From UBA12170 sp964293475 (GTDB taxonomy: Bacteria; Bacteroidota; Bacteroidia; Bacteroidales; UBA12170), in the NCBI GenBank assembly GCA_964293475.1, contig CAXYYJ010000006.1, forward strand, positions 1-64,000: a stretch of DNA of 64,000 nucleotides, in the 5' to 3' direction. Below are positions 7,990-17,672 of this stretch, one piece after another. The translations under genes and the position numbers were made by a program. The notes beneath the pieces were generated by a model. It had not been told where the DNA came from. It was given only the letters and a program-made list of their open reading frames with translations, and did no database searches. Each line of letters opens with the position of its first letter. Within the stretch, counting starts at the first letter, position 1.

Positions 7990-9259
7990 AACAACTTCAT
8001 TACTCATTATCACCATCATAGCCCTATTTTGCTATAAATCCATAGCTCAGGGTGATGTAACTTCGCCATATTCGTTTATTGGATTGGGTGATAACCATAA
8101 AAAGGGCAACATCAGGTCATTAAGCATGGGCGGAACAGATATTGCATCGCGCAGCAGCATGTACATCAATATGATGAACCCCGCCGGGCTTTCCGGAATC
8201 GACTCCATGTCGTTTGTAGGAAACCTTGGTGCAGCCTTAAACAACAGCTCATACCGAACAAGCGATTTGACCAGCAAATTTTCATCGGCCAATATCAATA
8301 ATTTAGCCATTGCCTTTCCTTTAGCCAAATGGTGGAAAACATCAGTCTTGCTTCTTCCATATTCATCTATGGGATATGAAGTTTATGACTATGGTACCGT
8401 AGAAAACGGGGGAACAACTGAATTTGTTTATGAGGGCGATGGCGGTATGGATGCCATAGTTTGGGGAAATGCATTTTCATTAACTGATAAATTGGCCATT
8501 GGAATTAACTCCACTTATTATTTTGGAAAACTGGAGCACAGCAAAGGGGTCAATTTCCCCGATTCAGCTTTCATATTCAATACCATGTTCAAGGAGAAAG
8601 TCGTTTTAAAAGGTTTGTTTTTTGAAGCCGGATTGCAGTACCATCAGCCTCTTGATGCCACAAATACCTTGTCCTTTGGTTTAACCTACGGAAATAAATC
8701 AAAATTGAGTGCCACCTTCGATTATCTTTCAATGACCTATTTTGGCGATGATATTTACAATAATTCCACTTTAGATACTATTCGGGTGTGGACAGGACAG
8801 AATATTACCCTTGAACTACCATATACTGTTGGGGCTGGAGTTACCTGGGTAAAGAAAGATAAACTTACTGTAGCAGCCGATTTCCACTTCGAAAACTGGA
8901 AGAATTTTACATACAAGGACTTCCCATTGGGTTTTAGTAATAAGCTATCGGCCAATATTGGTGCAGAATTTATTCCACAAAGCAACACGCTTTCAGCCTA
9001 CTGGAAAATGATTCACTACCGCTTAGGTTTTCGTTATGAACATCTCGGCATGAAATTTGAAGATACAGAGCTTAAAGAATATGCCTTGACAGTTGGATTC
9101 GGATTGCCCCTGCGCAAAAGCAAAACCTTTGTAGATTTGGGCTTTGAATTTGGTCAAAACGGTACCATCGACAAATCGCTTATTCAGGAAAGATATGTTA
9201 GGGTTATGCTTGGCATTGCCATAAAAGAATCCTGGTTTAGAAAAAGTAAATATTTATAA
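7979..9259 (+). CDS. outer-membrane beta-barrel protein (FadL/OMPP1-like)
   Basis: A 426-residue exported protein with a signal peptide (cleavage around SIAQG, residue 24). The N-terminal SPYSFIGLGDN, the stretch SMGGTDIASRS...NMMNPAGLSG, and alternating hydrophobic strands that continue to an aromatic C-terminus are typical of the FadL-like outer-membrane proteins of Bacteroidota. In FadL the N-terminal hatch and NPA motif belong to a channel for hydrophobic substrates. That function is inferred, not shown. It overlaps coaX and precedes a periplasmic TPR protein and LptC, so it may belong to an envelope-assembly operon. Confidence 0.75.
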   Translation: MNNRTTSLLIITIIALFCYKSIAQGDVTSPYSFIGLGDNHKKGNIRSLSMGGTDIASRSSMYINMMNPAGLSGIDSMSFVGNLGAALNNSSYRTSDLTSKFSSANINNLAIAFPLAKWWKTSVLLLPYSSMGYEVYDYGTVENGGTTEFVYEGDGGMDAIVWGNAFSLTDKLAIGINSTYYFGKLEHSKGVNFPDSAFIFNTMFKEKVVLKGLFFEAGLQYHQPLDATNTLSFGLTYGNKSKLSATFDYLSMTYFGDDIYNNSTLDTIRVWTGQNITLELPYTVGAGVTWVKKDKLTVAADFHFENWKNFTYKDFPLGFSNKLSANIGAEFIPQSNTLSAYWKMIHYRLGFRYEHLGMKFEDTELKEYALTVGFGLPLRKSKTFVDLGFEFGQNGTIDKSLIQERYVRVMLGIAIKESWFRKSKYL

Positions 9260-9270
9260 AAACTATAATA

Positions 9271-10677
9271 ATGAAAAAAGTTAAAATTCTCTTAGTAGCC
9301 TTTACGCTAATAGTCGTGGGGTTCAATGCATTCGCTAATAGAATTGCCACAATAAATGATACCGATTTAAACGGGAACCTGAGTCAGGGCGGTGGTAAAT
9401 ATGGTAGTGATAGCGTAGCATGTATCACCAATCTATCATTGTATCAGGAATATTTTAAACAGTGGAAATCGACCGATTATACCAGCACAGCTGTGCTTGA
9501 TGCATTGGTGCCATGGAGAAAAGTTTTTCTGTCCTGCCCCAAAGCATCACAGAATATGTATCTGGATGGTTTAAAGATGATGAACTACAAGTTTGAAAAA
9601 GCACCCGATGCCCAAAAGGATGCCTACATGGATACCATCGAAATGATTTATCTGCAAAGATTGGAACATTTTCCAACCAAAGGTTCTCAAAGCATGAAAG
9701 GCGAGATTTATGGAAGATTGGGTGTTGATATGATGACAATGACTCCTGAAAGATGCGCAGAAGCTTATGATTATCTCAAAGAATCCATTGCACTTGAACA
9801 AGACAATGCATCTGTGAATAGTTTGGTTTATTACTTTAGAGCTACCATAAAAAAAGTAAAAAATGGCAAAGCCGATGAAACTTTGGTAATAGACACTTAT
9901 GATGAACTGAGTACTCTCATCGAAGCCAATATTGAGAAAAACGCCGACAACCAAAAGGTATTGGTTCATTGGCAAAATGCACAGGGCAATATCGAAAGCA
10001 CATTTGAGCCCTATGCCACATGCGACGCACTGGTTGGAATATATTCCAAAAAATTTAGCGAGAACAATTCAGATGTGGCTTTGCTAAAGAAGATTACCAA
10101 GATATTAAAGAAGAAAAAATGTACATCGTCAGATTTGTTCTTTCAGTCTACAGAAAAATTATATCAGCTTGAACCTACTCCTGCTTCGGCCATCTTAATG
10201 GGCAAAATGCTTATTGAAAAAGAAAAATATGCCGATGCTTCTAAATATTTAGAAGATGCTGTAGGAATGTTGGAAACTGATAAAGAGAAGGCCGATGTTT
10301 TAAGCGATTTAGCGAAGATTTACTACAAACTAAATCAGTTCTCTAAGTCACGCAACTATGCACGTCAATCATTGGCATTAAACCCATCCGATGGAATGTT
10401 ATATGTTATGATTGGCGATATGTATGCCGCTTCAGCTGGGGAATGTGGTAGCAACGAGCTTTCGAGCAAAGCTGCCTATTGGGCTGCCGTTGACAAATAC
10501 ATCCAGGCCAGAAATGCCGATTCCAGTATAGCTGAATTAGCAAACGCACGTATAGCCACCTATTCCAAATATTTCCCAACTACAGAGACTATCTTTTTCC
10601 ATGATAAAAAAGAAGGCGATTCTTATGCTCTGGATTGCTGGATAGGTGAAACAACCACTATTAGAGCTGCTAAATAA
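9271..10677 (+). CDS. periplasmic tetratricopeptide-repeat protein
   Basis: A 468-residue secreted protein: signal peptide MKKVKILLVAFTLIVVGFNAFA, then a helical protein with recognisable TPR units in the C-terminal half (for example SAILMGKMLIEKEKYADASK, KADVLSDLAKIYYKLNQFSK and GMLYVMIGDMYAASAG, about 305-395). TPR proteins act as scaffolds. The neighbours (outer-membrane protein before, LptC after) suggest a role in envelope assembly, but no specific partner can be named. The gene starts 12 bases after the outer-membrane protein gene and lies 6 bases before lptC. Confidence 0.72.
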   Translation: MKKVKILLVAFTLIVVGFNAFANRIATINDTDLNGNLSQGGGKYGSDSVACITNLSLYQEYFKQWKSTDYTSTAVLDALVPWRKVFLSCPKASQNMYLDGLKMMNYKFEKAPDAQKDAYMDTIEMIYLQRLEHFPTKGSQSMKGEIYGRLGVDMMTMTPERCAEAYDYLKESIALEQDNASVNSLVYYFRATIKKVKNGKADETLVIDTYDELSTLIEANIEKNADNQKVLVHWQNAQGNIESTFEPYATCDALVGIYSKKFSENNSDVALLKKITKILKKKKCTSSDLFFQSTEKLYQLEPTPASAILMGKMLIEKEKYADASKYLEDAVGMLETDKEKADVLSDLAKIYYKLNQFSKSRNYARQSLALNPSDGMLYVMIGDMYAASAGECGSNELSSKAAYWAAVDKYIQARNADSSIAELANARIATYSKYFPTTETIFFHDKKEGDSYALDCWIGETTTIRAAK

Positions 10678-10683
10678 CTTATA

Positions 10684-11265
10684 TTGAACATTCTAATAAA
10701 ATATTTATCTATAGTTAAAAGCATAGTCATCATTCTTATGATGATTATGCTTTTTTCTTGTGAGAACAATATGAATGTAATAAAATCTCTTACTGTTCAG
10801 GATACATTGCCCACCGAATCCGTCAAAGATATTGTGGTACAATACACTGATTCGGGAAAACTGAAAGCAATTTTAGAAAGCCCCCAACTACATAAATTTT
10901 CCGGCGACAAACCCTACATGCTATTCCCACAGGGTATCCACGTTGTATTTTATGACTCAGCGGATGTAGTATCATCAGAAATAACATCAGATTATGCCAT
11001 CAGTTACGATAAAACCAAAACAATGGAGGTGAGAAAAAATGTTATCATTATTGACCATAAAAAAGGGAAAGAGTTATACACTGAAGTTTTGTTTTGGGAT
11101 CAGGAAAAAAACACAATCTATAACAACGCTTTTGTAACAATTAAAGAAAGCGGGAGAATTATGCATGGAGACAGCATGAGAGCAGATGAAAACCTGGAAC
11201 ATTTTAAGCTTTATCAGGTTAGGGCAACCATTGATATTATTGAAGAAGATACCATAAAACAATGA
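10684..11265 (+). CDS. lptC: LPS export protein LptC (lipoprotein-like)
   Basis: LptC is the bitopic inner-membrane component that hands lipopolysaccharide from LptBFG to LptA across the periplasm. The 193-residue product has a basic N-terminus and hydrophobic segment ending LFSC at Cys26, which looks like a lipobox, then an OstA/LptA-type beta-jellyroll with YMLFPQGIHVVFYD...SSEITSDYAISYD...EVRKNVIIID and GDSMRADENLEHFKL. I prefer the TTG start at 10684, because the first ATG (10738) would remove the basic part of the signal. It overlaps the next gene by 4 bases (ATGA). Confidence 0.82.
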   Translation: MNILIKYLSIVKSIVIILMMIMLFSCENNMNVIKSLTVQDTLPTESVKDIVVQYTDSGKLKAILESPQLHKFSGDKPYMLFPQGIHVVFYDSADVVSSEITSDYAISYDKTKTMEVRKNVIIIDHKKGKELYTEVLFWDQEKNTIYNNAFVTIKESGRIMHGDSMRADENLEHFKLYQVRATIDIIEEDTIKQ

Positions 11266-12515
11266 GCGACTATCAAATAATCATATGGAGTTTAGTGTTT
11301 TCTGCATTCTTTAGCGGTTTGGAGATTGCATTTATCCGTTCGTCGAGATTAAAGCTGGAGTTGGAAAAAAAAGGGAGCTCCAACCCCTGGCTCTATAATA
11401 TTTACAAACAACCCAGCAAAATGATTGCATCTATTTTGCTTGGCAATAATATTGCGCTGGTAATTTACGGTTTTGCTATTTCCGACGTGCTTCATCAACC
11501 TATTATAGATTTTTTCGGAAGCAATAACCAGTTTTTATTACTTCTTACACAGACTCTTATATCGACAATTATCATCCTTGTTCTTGCCGAATTTATACCA
11601 AAAGCCATTTTTAGCATCAACCCCAATCAGACTCTAAAATTCTTCTCCGTTCCGGCTTTTATACTCTATTATTTATTTTCCCCCATTGTTGTGTTTATCT
11701 ATTGGCTCGCAAAAAATATAATAAGATTTCTTTTTGGGTTACGAGTAAAAGGAGAGAACAATAAGTTTTCGACCAACGAACTCAATGAATTGGTTCAGGA
11801 TATTAATGACGTGGAGGAGTCCATTGTCATAGGAGATTCAGAGAAAGAGATATTTAAAAATGCCATTGAGTTCCGCTCAATTAAAATCAGGGAATGTATG
11901 ATTCCCCGAACAGACACCATTGCGCTGGATATTCAGGACAGCCTTGACAATCTCAAAGACCTTTTTGTCAAAACTGGCCACTCTAAAGTGCTCATTTACA
12001 ATGATAATATAGACAATATTATAGGGTATGCCCATAATTTTGACCTGTTCAAAAATCCCAAAGATATAAACGAAATTCTACGCCCCATTGATTTTATACC
12101 CGAAACCATTTCGGCTCAATTGGTTTTATCCACTTTTATAAAAAAGAACAAATCAATGGCTGTGGTTGTTGATGAATTTGGAGGAACAAGCGGATTGGTT
12201 ACTTTAGAAGATGTGATGGAAGAAATATTTGGGGAGATTCAGGATGAGCATGATAAGGACAGAATAGTTCATAAGAAATTGAACGAAGCTGAGTTTATTT
12301 TTTCCGGAAGAATCGAAATTGACTTTATCAACGAAAAATACCAGCTACGTATACCCGAAAGTGATGAATATGAAACTTTAGCCGGATTTATTATCATCAA
12401 CAGTGGTAGTATTCCCAGGCCCGGTGAAATGATTAAACTCCGCGACTTCACCTTTACCATTCTCAAAGCTACAGAAAACCGCATTGAGACTGTAAAAATG
12501 GCCATAAACGAATAG
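11262..12515 (+). CDS. CNNM/CBS/CorC-domain membrane protein (hemolysin-like)
   Basis: A 417-residue protein of the UPF0053/CorC family. It has an N-terminal DUF21 (CNNM) domain with three to four membrane segments (about 1-170), a CBS pair (about 200-325, with ECMIPRTDTIALD and MAVVVDEFGGTSGLVTLEDVMEEI) and a C-terminal CorC_HlyC domain (about 340-415). Such proteins are linked to Mg2+/Co2+ efflux or homeostasis; the Bacteroidota paralogue GldE has the same architecture, and I cannot tell them apart by eye. It overlaps lptC by 4 bases and ends the operon that begins with coaX. Confidence 0.85.
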   Translation: MSDYQIIIWSLVFSAFFSGLEIAFIRSSRLKLELEKKGSSNPWLYNIYKQPSKMIASILLGNNIALVIYGFAISDVLHQPIIDFFGSNNQFLLLLTQTLISTIIILVLAEFIPKAIFSINPNQTLKFFSVPAFILYYLFSPIVVFIYWLAKNIIRFLFGLRVKGENNKFSTNELNELVQDINDVEESIVIGDSEKEIFKNAIEFRSIKIRECMIPRTDTIALDIQDSLDNLKDLFVKTGHSKVLIYNDNIDNIIGYAHNFDLFKNPKDINEILRPIDFIPETISAQLVLSTFIKKNKSMAVVVDEFGGTSGLVTLEDVMEEIFGEIQDEHDKDRIVHKKLNEAEFIFSGRIEIDFINEKYQLRIPESDEYETLAGFIIINSGSIPRPGEMIKLRDFTFTILKATENRIETVKMAINE

Positions 12516-12592
12516 TTGAAATCCATTCATATTGTTTACACTCAGTTTATTTCTATTACAGAATTATTCTTCTTAAAACGGTTTCCTTATAC

Positions 12593-12609
12593 ATCATCTA
12601 GAAGATGAT
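12593..12609. repeat. perfect 7-bp inverted repeat
   Basis: ATCATCT and AGATGAT separated by AGA, located 78 bases after the CorC-like gene. No T-run follows on the plus strand, so an operator or mRNA hairpin is as likely as a terminator. Confidence 0.4.
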
Positions 12610-12755
12610 ATAACCTGGGGATTCTATTCTCCAAAGCAAATTTATGTGCCCTATTTGACAGTTATTCACAACTTTCCGAAAATAAAAAACATTTTTTCTA
12701 TTGGACAAGTTGATTTTTATTGGAAAATTAACACAACGCTTACGAGTTTAAACGC

Positions 12756-12763
12756 TACATTTG
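12756..12763 (+). promoter_or_regulatory. putative -7 element TACATTTG
   Basis: Exact TAnnTTTG about 110 bases upstream of the LruC-domain gene. The -33 region lacks a clear TTTG at 19-21 bases. Confidence 0.35.
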
Positions 12764-12873
12764 CGAGGTCAAATCACACACTTCTTAATTCTCCGAAACA
12801 ATGACGGCTCGTTTCCTTATAAAAGAGTGAATTGAGTCACTAACAAGCTTCATTGAGTCGAAGCTAATTAAAA

Positions 12874-14934
12874 ATGAAAAACATGAAAATCGTAAATTTA
12901 ATTGGGTTATTAGCAGTAGGAGTAGTTATCTCCGCATCATGCAGCAAACAATTACCAAAGTTGGACGAAAATCCTGAAGGTACTTCAGACAATGCCATCA
13001 CCATGAACGATGTGAAGGCTGCTTCGTCATTTAACTGGGAAACTTCTGCTGTTTCAAATATTCATATCGCAACACTAGACAGACAAAATCAGGCTGTTGC
13101 AGGTGTTAAAGTGAGCGTTTATACCGATTTCAAAGAAAATGGTGGTTCGGCCATCATCAATGGTATTACCAATGAAGACGGGATTTTTGAGCTCTACTAT
13201 AGAATACCAAACCATTTGACTGAAGTTGTTATAGCAACCGATCATATTGGTTTTGTAAATGAAGTAAAGGTTCCTGTTCAAAATGGAACAGTTAGTTTTA
13301 ACTTTGGTGGAAATCCTACAGCTTTCGCAAGCCAAACGTTTACATCGGCTCCAGAACAAGCACAGTTGAAAAGCCAAAACAATACCAATATCACAATTAA
13401 TTTAATGGGAACTTATAACTCTGCTGGAGTGCCCAATTATCTTGAACCAGTGGGCGATTATATTACTCCCCAAATGATGGCTGATATCAATAATGCATTA
13501 CCAGAAAACAGACCTGTTCCTACCTATCATCCTGAGTATCTTTACGATGTTAACCGTCAAAACCTTACTCTTACCGAGGATGCTGACGTTTGGGTAACTT
13601 TTGTATCGGAAGGTGCCGGATATAGAAACGTATTGGCTTATTATACTTACCACAGAGATTTCCCCCCACAATCCATTGCTGATGTTCAGGCTTGTACCGT
13701 AATTTTCCCCAATGTTTCTTTTAGCGGAAGTGGTGGTGGATTAAATCCTGGCGATAAAGTATATATTGGTAATTTTGAAGAAGGTACCGTAATTGCCTGG
13801 ATGCTTATGCGCGATGGTTGGAATCAGACTTCACAAACAGTTGGACAAGGCCTGGGTCTTCTCTACAGCGACAAGTCTTTAAATCCAGAATCGAATCCTG
13901 CTTACAAACAACATGTGGTTTTGTTGCAAGACACTGAAAATGACAGATTTGTTATCAGCTTCGAAGATTTAATCCGTCCAGGTGGCGATAACGACTTCAA
14001 CGATGCCATTTTCTTTGCCACCGTTGACCCCATTGAAGCCGTTGAAACAGATGGTTTCCCACCACTTGACCCAACACCAACAGATACCGATGGCGACGGC
14101 ATATCAGACGATATTGACGAATATCCAACCGACCCTGAATTGGCATTCAACAACTATTATAGCAGCAAAGACCATTATGGAACATTAGCCTTTGAAGATT
14201 TATGGCCATCAACTGGTGACTACGATTTCAACGACCTTGTACTTGACTACAATTTTAACAGAGTTACCAATGCACAGAATAAAGTAGTTAAATTGGTTTC
14301 TAAATTCGTTGTAAGAGCCATTGGCGCAAGTTATCACAATGGATTTGGTTTCGAAATGGAAGGAATAAATCCTAATCAAATTGCCTGGGTTCATGGACAG
14401 AATCTTCTTCACAACATTGTTACTGTTAACAGCAACGGAACAGAAGCTGGTCAGTCGAATGCTACAATCATAGTTTTTGACGATGCATGGGATCATGGAC
14501 ATGGCAATACCCGCCTCGACCGCGATTTTATTGTGCCCGATACTATGACCTTAGAATTGAAACTAACTTCTCCAATGACCGTTGGTAACTTTGGCCTTGC
14601 TCCTTTCAATCCCTTTATATTTGTGAATGGCGACAGAGGCAGAGAAGTGCATTTAGCCGACTACAATCCTACTGATTTAGCCAACTTCAGCTATTTTGGA
14701 ACCAACGACGACACTTCTGAACCTGGTTCAGGCAGATTCTATAAAACCGAAAATAACCTTCCATTTGGTTTAAACATTGTTAGCAAATTCGATTATCCAA
14801 TTGAAAAAGCACCCATAAACAATGCACACCTGAAATTCATCCCCTGGGTTGAAAGCAGCGGAAGTTTATTCCAGGATTGGTATATGGACAATGGCGGATA
14901 CAGAAACGATAGCTTTATTTATCCAGTTCAATAG
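12874..14934 (+). CDS. LruC-domain surface lipoprotein
   Basis: A 686-residue lipoprotein: signal peptide with lipobox ISASC (Cys23). A carboxypeptidase-regulatory/Ig-like domain follows (about 65-150: IHIATLDRQNQAVAGVKVSVYTD and similar). Then comes a DUF4114-type domain (about 290-385; GTVIAWMLMRDGWN and GGDNDFNDAIFF). A short Asp-rich calcium-type repeat (DTDGDGISDDIDEYPTDPE, about 408-426) precedes the C-terminal LruC domain, with STGDYDFNDLVLDYNF and the terminal DWYMDNGGYRN. LruC proteins are found in Bacteroidetes and Leptospira and are thought to be surface exposed. The Asp-rich repeats suggest Ca2+ binding. It stands alone, with its own promoter region and a strong terminator. Confidence 0.85.
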   Translation: MKNMKIVNLIGLLAVGVVISASCSKQLPKLDENPEGTSDNAITMNDVKAASSFNWETSAVSNIHIATLDRQNQAVAGVKVSVYTDFKENGGSAIINGITNEDGIFELYYRIPNHLTEVVIATDHIGFVNEVKVPVQNGTVSFNFGGNPTAFASQTFTSAPEQAQLKSQNNTNITINLMGTYNSAGVPNYLEPVGDYITPQMMADINNALPENRPVPTYHPEYLYDVNRQNLTLTEDADVWVTFVSEGAGYRNVLAYYTYHRDFPPQSIADVQACTVIFPNVSFSGSGGGLNPGDKVYIGNFEEGTVIAWMLMRDGWNQTSQTVGQGLGLLYSDKSLNPESNPAYKQHVVLLQDTENDRFVISFEDLIRPGGDNDFNDAIFFATVDPIEAVETDGFPPLDPTPTDTDGDGISDDIDEYPTDPELAFNNYYSSKDHYGTLAFEDLWPSTGDYDFNDLVLDYNFNRVTNAQNKVVKLVSKFVVRAIGASYHNGFGFEMEGINPNQIAWVHGQNLLHNIVTVNSNGTEAGQSNATIIVFDDAWDHGHGNTRLDRDFIVPDTMTLELKLTSPMTVGNFGLAPFNPFIFVNGDRGREVHLADYNPTDLANFSYFGTNDDTSEPGSGRFYKTENNLPFGLNIVSKFDYPIEKAPINNAHLKFIPWVESSGSLFQDWYMDNGGYRNDSFIYPVQ

Positions 14935-14959
14935 ATCTTTTTTAAAATCATCATCATAG

Positions 14960-14986
14960 GGCTGCCGAATTTTGGCAGCCTTTTTT
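14960..14986 (+). terminator. rho-independent terminator of the LruC gene
   Basis: GGCTGCC and GGCAGCC form a 7-bp GC-rich stem with a 7-base loop, followed by six T. It lies 25 bases after the LruC stop codon. Confidence 0.9.
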
Positions 14987-15293
14987 GTTTTATGTTGTAA
15001 TTCATCAGGCGATTTTGATATCCCCAACTGCTATTAAACAGTTTTCAGCATATCCATTAGCAAAGATAATCTTCGCTTTTTAGATGAAATGCTGTTCTAA
15101 AACCACCAATAGTTCCTGGCTTTTGAATAATTGTACGGAGAAAATAACTGATGCAATTTAGAATTCATTGCCATAAAACACCTTGAACTATGCACATCAG
15201 AGAATAGCACAAATCAGAAATATGTAGACATAGAAAGACCTCAATAAAAGATCCGAAGTGTAAAAATAAGTAATGGTTAAATTAAGTAAGGCG
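14987..15293. other. 307-bp intergenic region
   Basis: Region between the LruC terminator and the 3' end of moxR. No gene, repeat or convincing regulatory element recognised; a lone TATCTTTG on the minus strand at 15061-15068 faces no gene. Confidence 0.4.
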
Positions 15294-16265
15294 TTAGTCC
15301 TTCACCAAATCGGCGATAATATGCTCCATGCTGATGTTTTCGGCCACCGCTTTATAGTTTCTCACCAACCGGTGCCTAAGAATCTGATGTGCTACCGCTT
15401 TAACATCTTCAATATCGGGGCTGTATTTACCTTTGATTGCAGCATGACATTTTGCACCAATAATTAAATACTGCGAAGCTCTGGGCCCCGCTCCCCAGCT
15501 AATATATTCGTTTGTAATACTATGAGCCATTGGGGTTTGCGGACGTGTTTTGGCTACAAGCTTCACGGCATATTCAAATACATTGTCTGTAACAGGAATC
15601 TTGCGAATCAGATTTTGATAGAAAATGATTTCCTCAGCCGAAAAAACTATCTCAATTGTATTTTGCGAAAGCCCTGTTGTGGCCTTAACTATGGCTATTT
15701 CCTGCTGATAGGTTGGATAGTCGAGAACGATATTGAACATAAACCGGTCGAGCTGTGCTTCCGGCAAAGGATAGGTACCTTCCTGCTCAATGGGATTCTG
15801 GGTTGCCAGAACAAAAAATGGTTTCTCTAAAATATAGCTTGTCCTGCCCACAGTTACCGATTGTTCCTGCATAGCTTCCAAAAGAGCAGACTGAGTTTTG
15901 GGAGGAGTTCGGTTAATTTCATCGGCAAGAATAATATTCGAAAATATGGGGCCTTGAATAAATTTAAACTCACGGGCTTCGGTAAGTATTTCAGAGCCAA
16001 TAATATCGGAGGGCATTAAATCGGGGGTAAATTGTATCCGTTTATAACTAAGACCCAACGATTGGGCAATGGTGTTTACAAGCAGTGTCTTTGCAAGCCC
16101 GGGAACCCCAAGCAGCAGGGCGTGGCCTCTGCTAAAGATACTGATAATTACATCGCGCACCACTTCGTCCTGCCCAATGATTACTTTGGCAATTTCCTTT
16201 GTGAGTAATTGATATTTCTTTTCGAAAGCGTTAAGCGCTTCCACATCTGATGCGAATTTATTCAT
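15294..16265 (-). CDS. MoxR-family AAA+ ATPase
   Basis: A 323-residue MoxR-type AAA+ ATPase, thought to act as a chaperone that remodels or inserts metals in protein complexes, often with von Willebrand A partners. Visible are Walker A GVPGLAKT (about 58-65), Walker B NIILADEINRTPPKTQSALLEAM, sensor ATQNPIEQEGTYPLPEAQLDRFMF, and the C-terminal lid with RASQYLIIGAKC. It is the last gene of a minus-strand run after three parvulin-type chaperones (8-base gap to the surA-like gene). No vWA partner is adjacent in this window. Its substrate is unknown. Confidence 0.88.
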   Translation of the reverse strand: MNKFASDVEALNAFEKKYQLLTKEIAKVIIGQDEVVRDVIISIFSRGHALLLGVPGLAKTLLVNTIAQSLGLSYKRIQFTPDLMPSDIIGSEILTEAREFKFIQGPIFSNIILADEINRTPPKTQSALLEAMQEQSVTVGRTSYILEKPFFVLATQNPIEQEGTYPLPEAQLDRFMFNIVLDYPTYQQEIAIVKATTGLSQNTIEIVFSAEEIIFYQNLIRKIPVTDNVFEYAVKLVAKTRPQTPMAHSITNEYISWGAGPRASQYLIIGAKCHAAIKGKYSPDIEDVKAVAHQILRHRLVRNYKAVAENISMEHIIADLVKD

Positions 16266-16273
16266 AGCAGGGC

Positions 16274-17662
16274 TTAGTTTTTCTTATTCATGATTTGTTG
16301 GTAGAAATCGCATTCAGAATAGTTGTCGACAATACGAATATAGGCTTGCTTAGCATGTTCGGTTACCCATTCATCCAATACCTTTTGGTGTTTCTTGCCA
16401 AGTGCAATTTCGTATATTTTATCATAGTCATCGTCGATATTGGCTCTGTGGGGCTCTGTCTTTTTTACCAGAGACAGAAGGCGGTAAGCATCTTTATTTT
16501 TCTCGGTGGTAAACGATACGGGTTTGCTTACGTCTCCAACTTTGAGTTTATCGATGGTATAAAATACCTTGGGATCGAGATCTTCAGCCTGAAAAATATT
16601 GCTGCCTGTTTTTGGGTTGATGAGATAACCACCGCCCATTCTGTTGGCATTATCAGAGAAAAGTTTAACGGCAGCATCGAAGGTATAGGTACCATTTTGG
16701 ATTAAAGTATAGATGCTATCGAGGTAGGTAACAGTTTTTTGGAGTTGAATGGGTGAAACCTTGGGTTTGATGAGAATGTGGCGCACATTGACGTAATCTT
16801 TTTGATTTTCAATCATTTGAATAACATGAAAACCAGCTTCTGTTTCTACAATTCCGCTAATCTCGCCATCTTTCAAATTAAAGGCCACATCTTCGAATTC
16901 CGGATAGAGCTCTCCCCTTCCGTACATTCCCAACTCCCCGCCTTTTTTTGCAGAACCCGGGTCTTCACTATAAAGAATGGCTAATGTAGCAAAACTCTCC
17001 CCTTTCAGGATACGGGCACGGAGTGACAGCAGACGCTACTTAACTTCGAGCTTTTGGGCTTCTGTAATTTGGGGCTCGCTGACGAGTTCTGCAACGAAGT
17101 ATTCTGCATTGATTAGTGGCAAACTATCGTAGGGGATTTCTTTATAATAGGCTTTAACTTCTTTGGGGGTAATTCCCACATTTTTAACTATTTCGCTTTG
17201 AACATTTGACTGAATCAGCTGATTTTTAACAACATCGCGCATTTCTTCTTTAAATTCGTCCACTGATTTATCATAATATTCCTCTAGTTTTTCTTTGGAG
17301 CCAAACTGCGTAATAAAATATCTGAATCTACGATCCAGCTCCTGATCCACAGAACTTTCAGCTACCACAATACTATCCACATCGGCTTGATTGAGCAATA
17401 GATTTTGAAAAATCAGATCCTTGAGTATTTCACAGCGCAAAGTTTGGCTGCTCCCCTCGATAAAACCCTGCATGCGATATTGAAGATATTGGGTTTCGAT
17501 CTCCGATTTGAGAATTACATTGGAACCAACCACAGCAACCACCTGGTCGAGAATCTGGTTGTCGTCAACCTGAGACAGTGCATTCGTTTCCTGGGCTATT
17601 GCATTCAAGGTTTGTATAAATACGAAACCCATGATGATATAATACTTCAATATCTTGTTCAT
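16274..17662 (-). pseudogene. surA: SurA-like peptidyl-prolyl isomerase interrupted by in-frame TAG
   Basis: Periplasmic chaperone that escorts outer-membrane proteins. The 5' part (17662 to 17039) encodes a signal peptide and the SurA N-terminal domain with DQVVAVVGSNVILKSEIETQ, and ends ...EAQKLEVK. A TAG codon at 17036-17038 follows, and the same frame then continues without another stop to 16274 with RLLSLRARILKGESFATLA...DPGSAKKGGELGMYGRGEL (rest of parvulin domain 1), a second parvulin domain beginning VRHILIKPK, and the C-terminal helix. Nothing is shifted: one codon (probably CAG or GAG) is a stop. Total length (462 codons) matches intact SurA. It could be a nonsense mutation, a sequencing error or readthrough; TAG ends several other genes here, so it is not reassigned. 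Confidence 0.85.
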
Positions 17663-17672
17663 AGTGTGATAG

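Larger units (their letters stand above)
12516..12873. other. 358-bp intergenic region upstream of the LruC gene
   Basis: No gene seen. It contains a 7-bp inverted repeat at 12593-12609 (ATCATCT, AGA, AGATGAT), which could be a hairpin or operator, and an exact -7 element at 12756-12763. The remainder is AT-rich with no other structure noticed. Confidence 0.45.

Noticed and set aside
15294..16265. MoxR ATPase as a CbbQ-type RuBisCO activase
   Set aside because: CbbQ is a MoxR relative, but this gene is in a chaperone operon 19 kb from cbbM and no CbbO (vWA) partner is present.
17036..17038. TAG recoded as a sense codon in this organism
   Set aside because: TAG ends the ABC ATPase, CorC-like, LruC and LolC/E-like genes in normal positions, so global reassignment is excluded.
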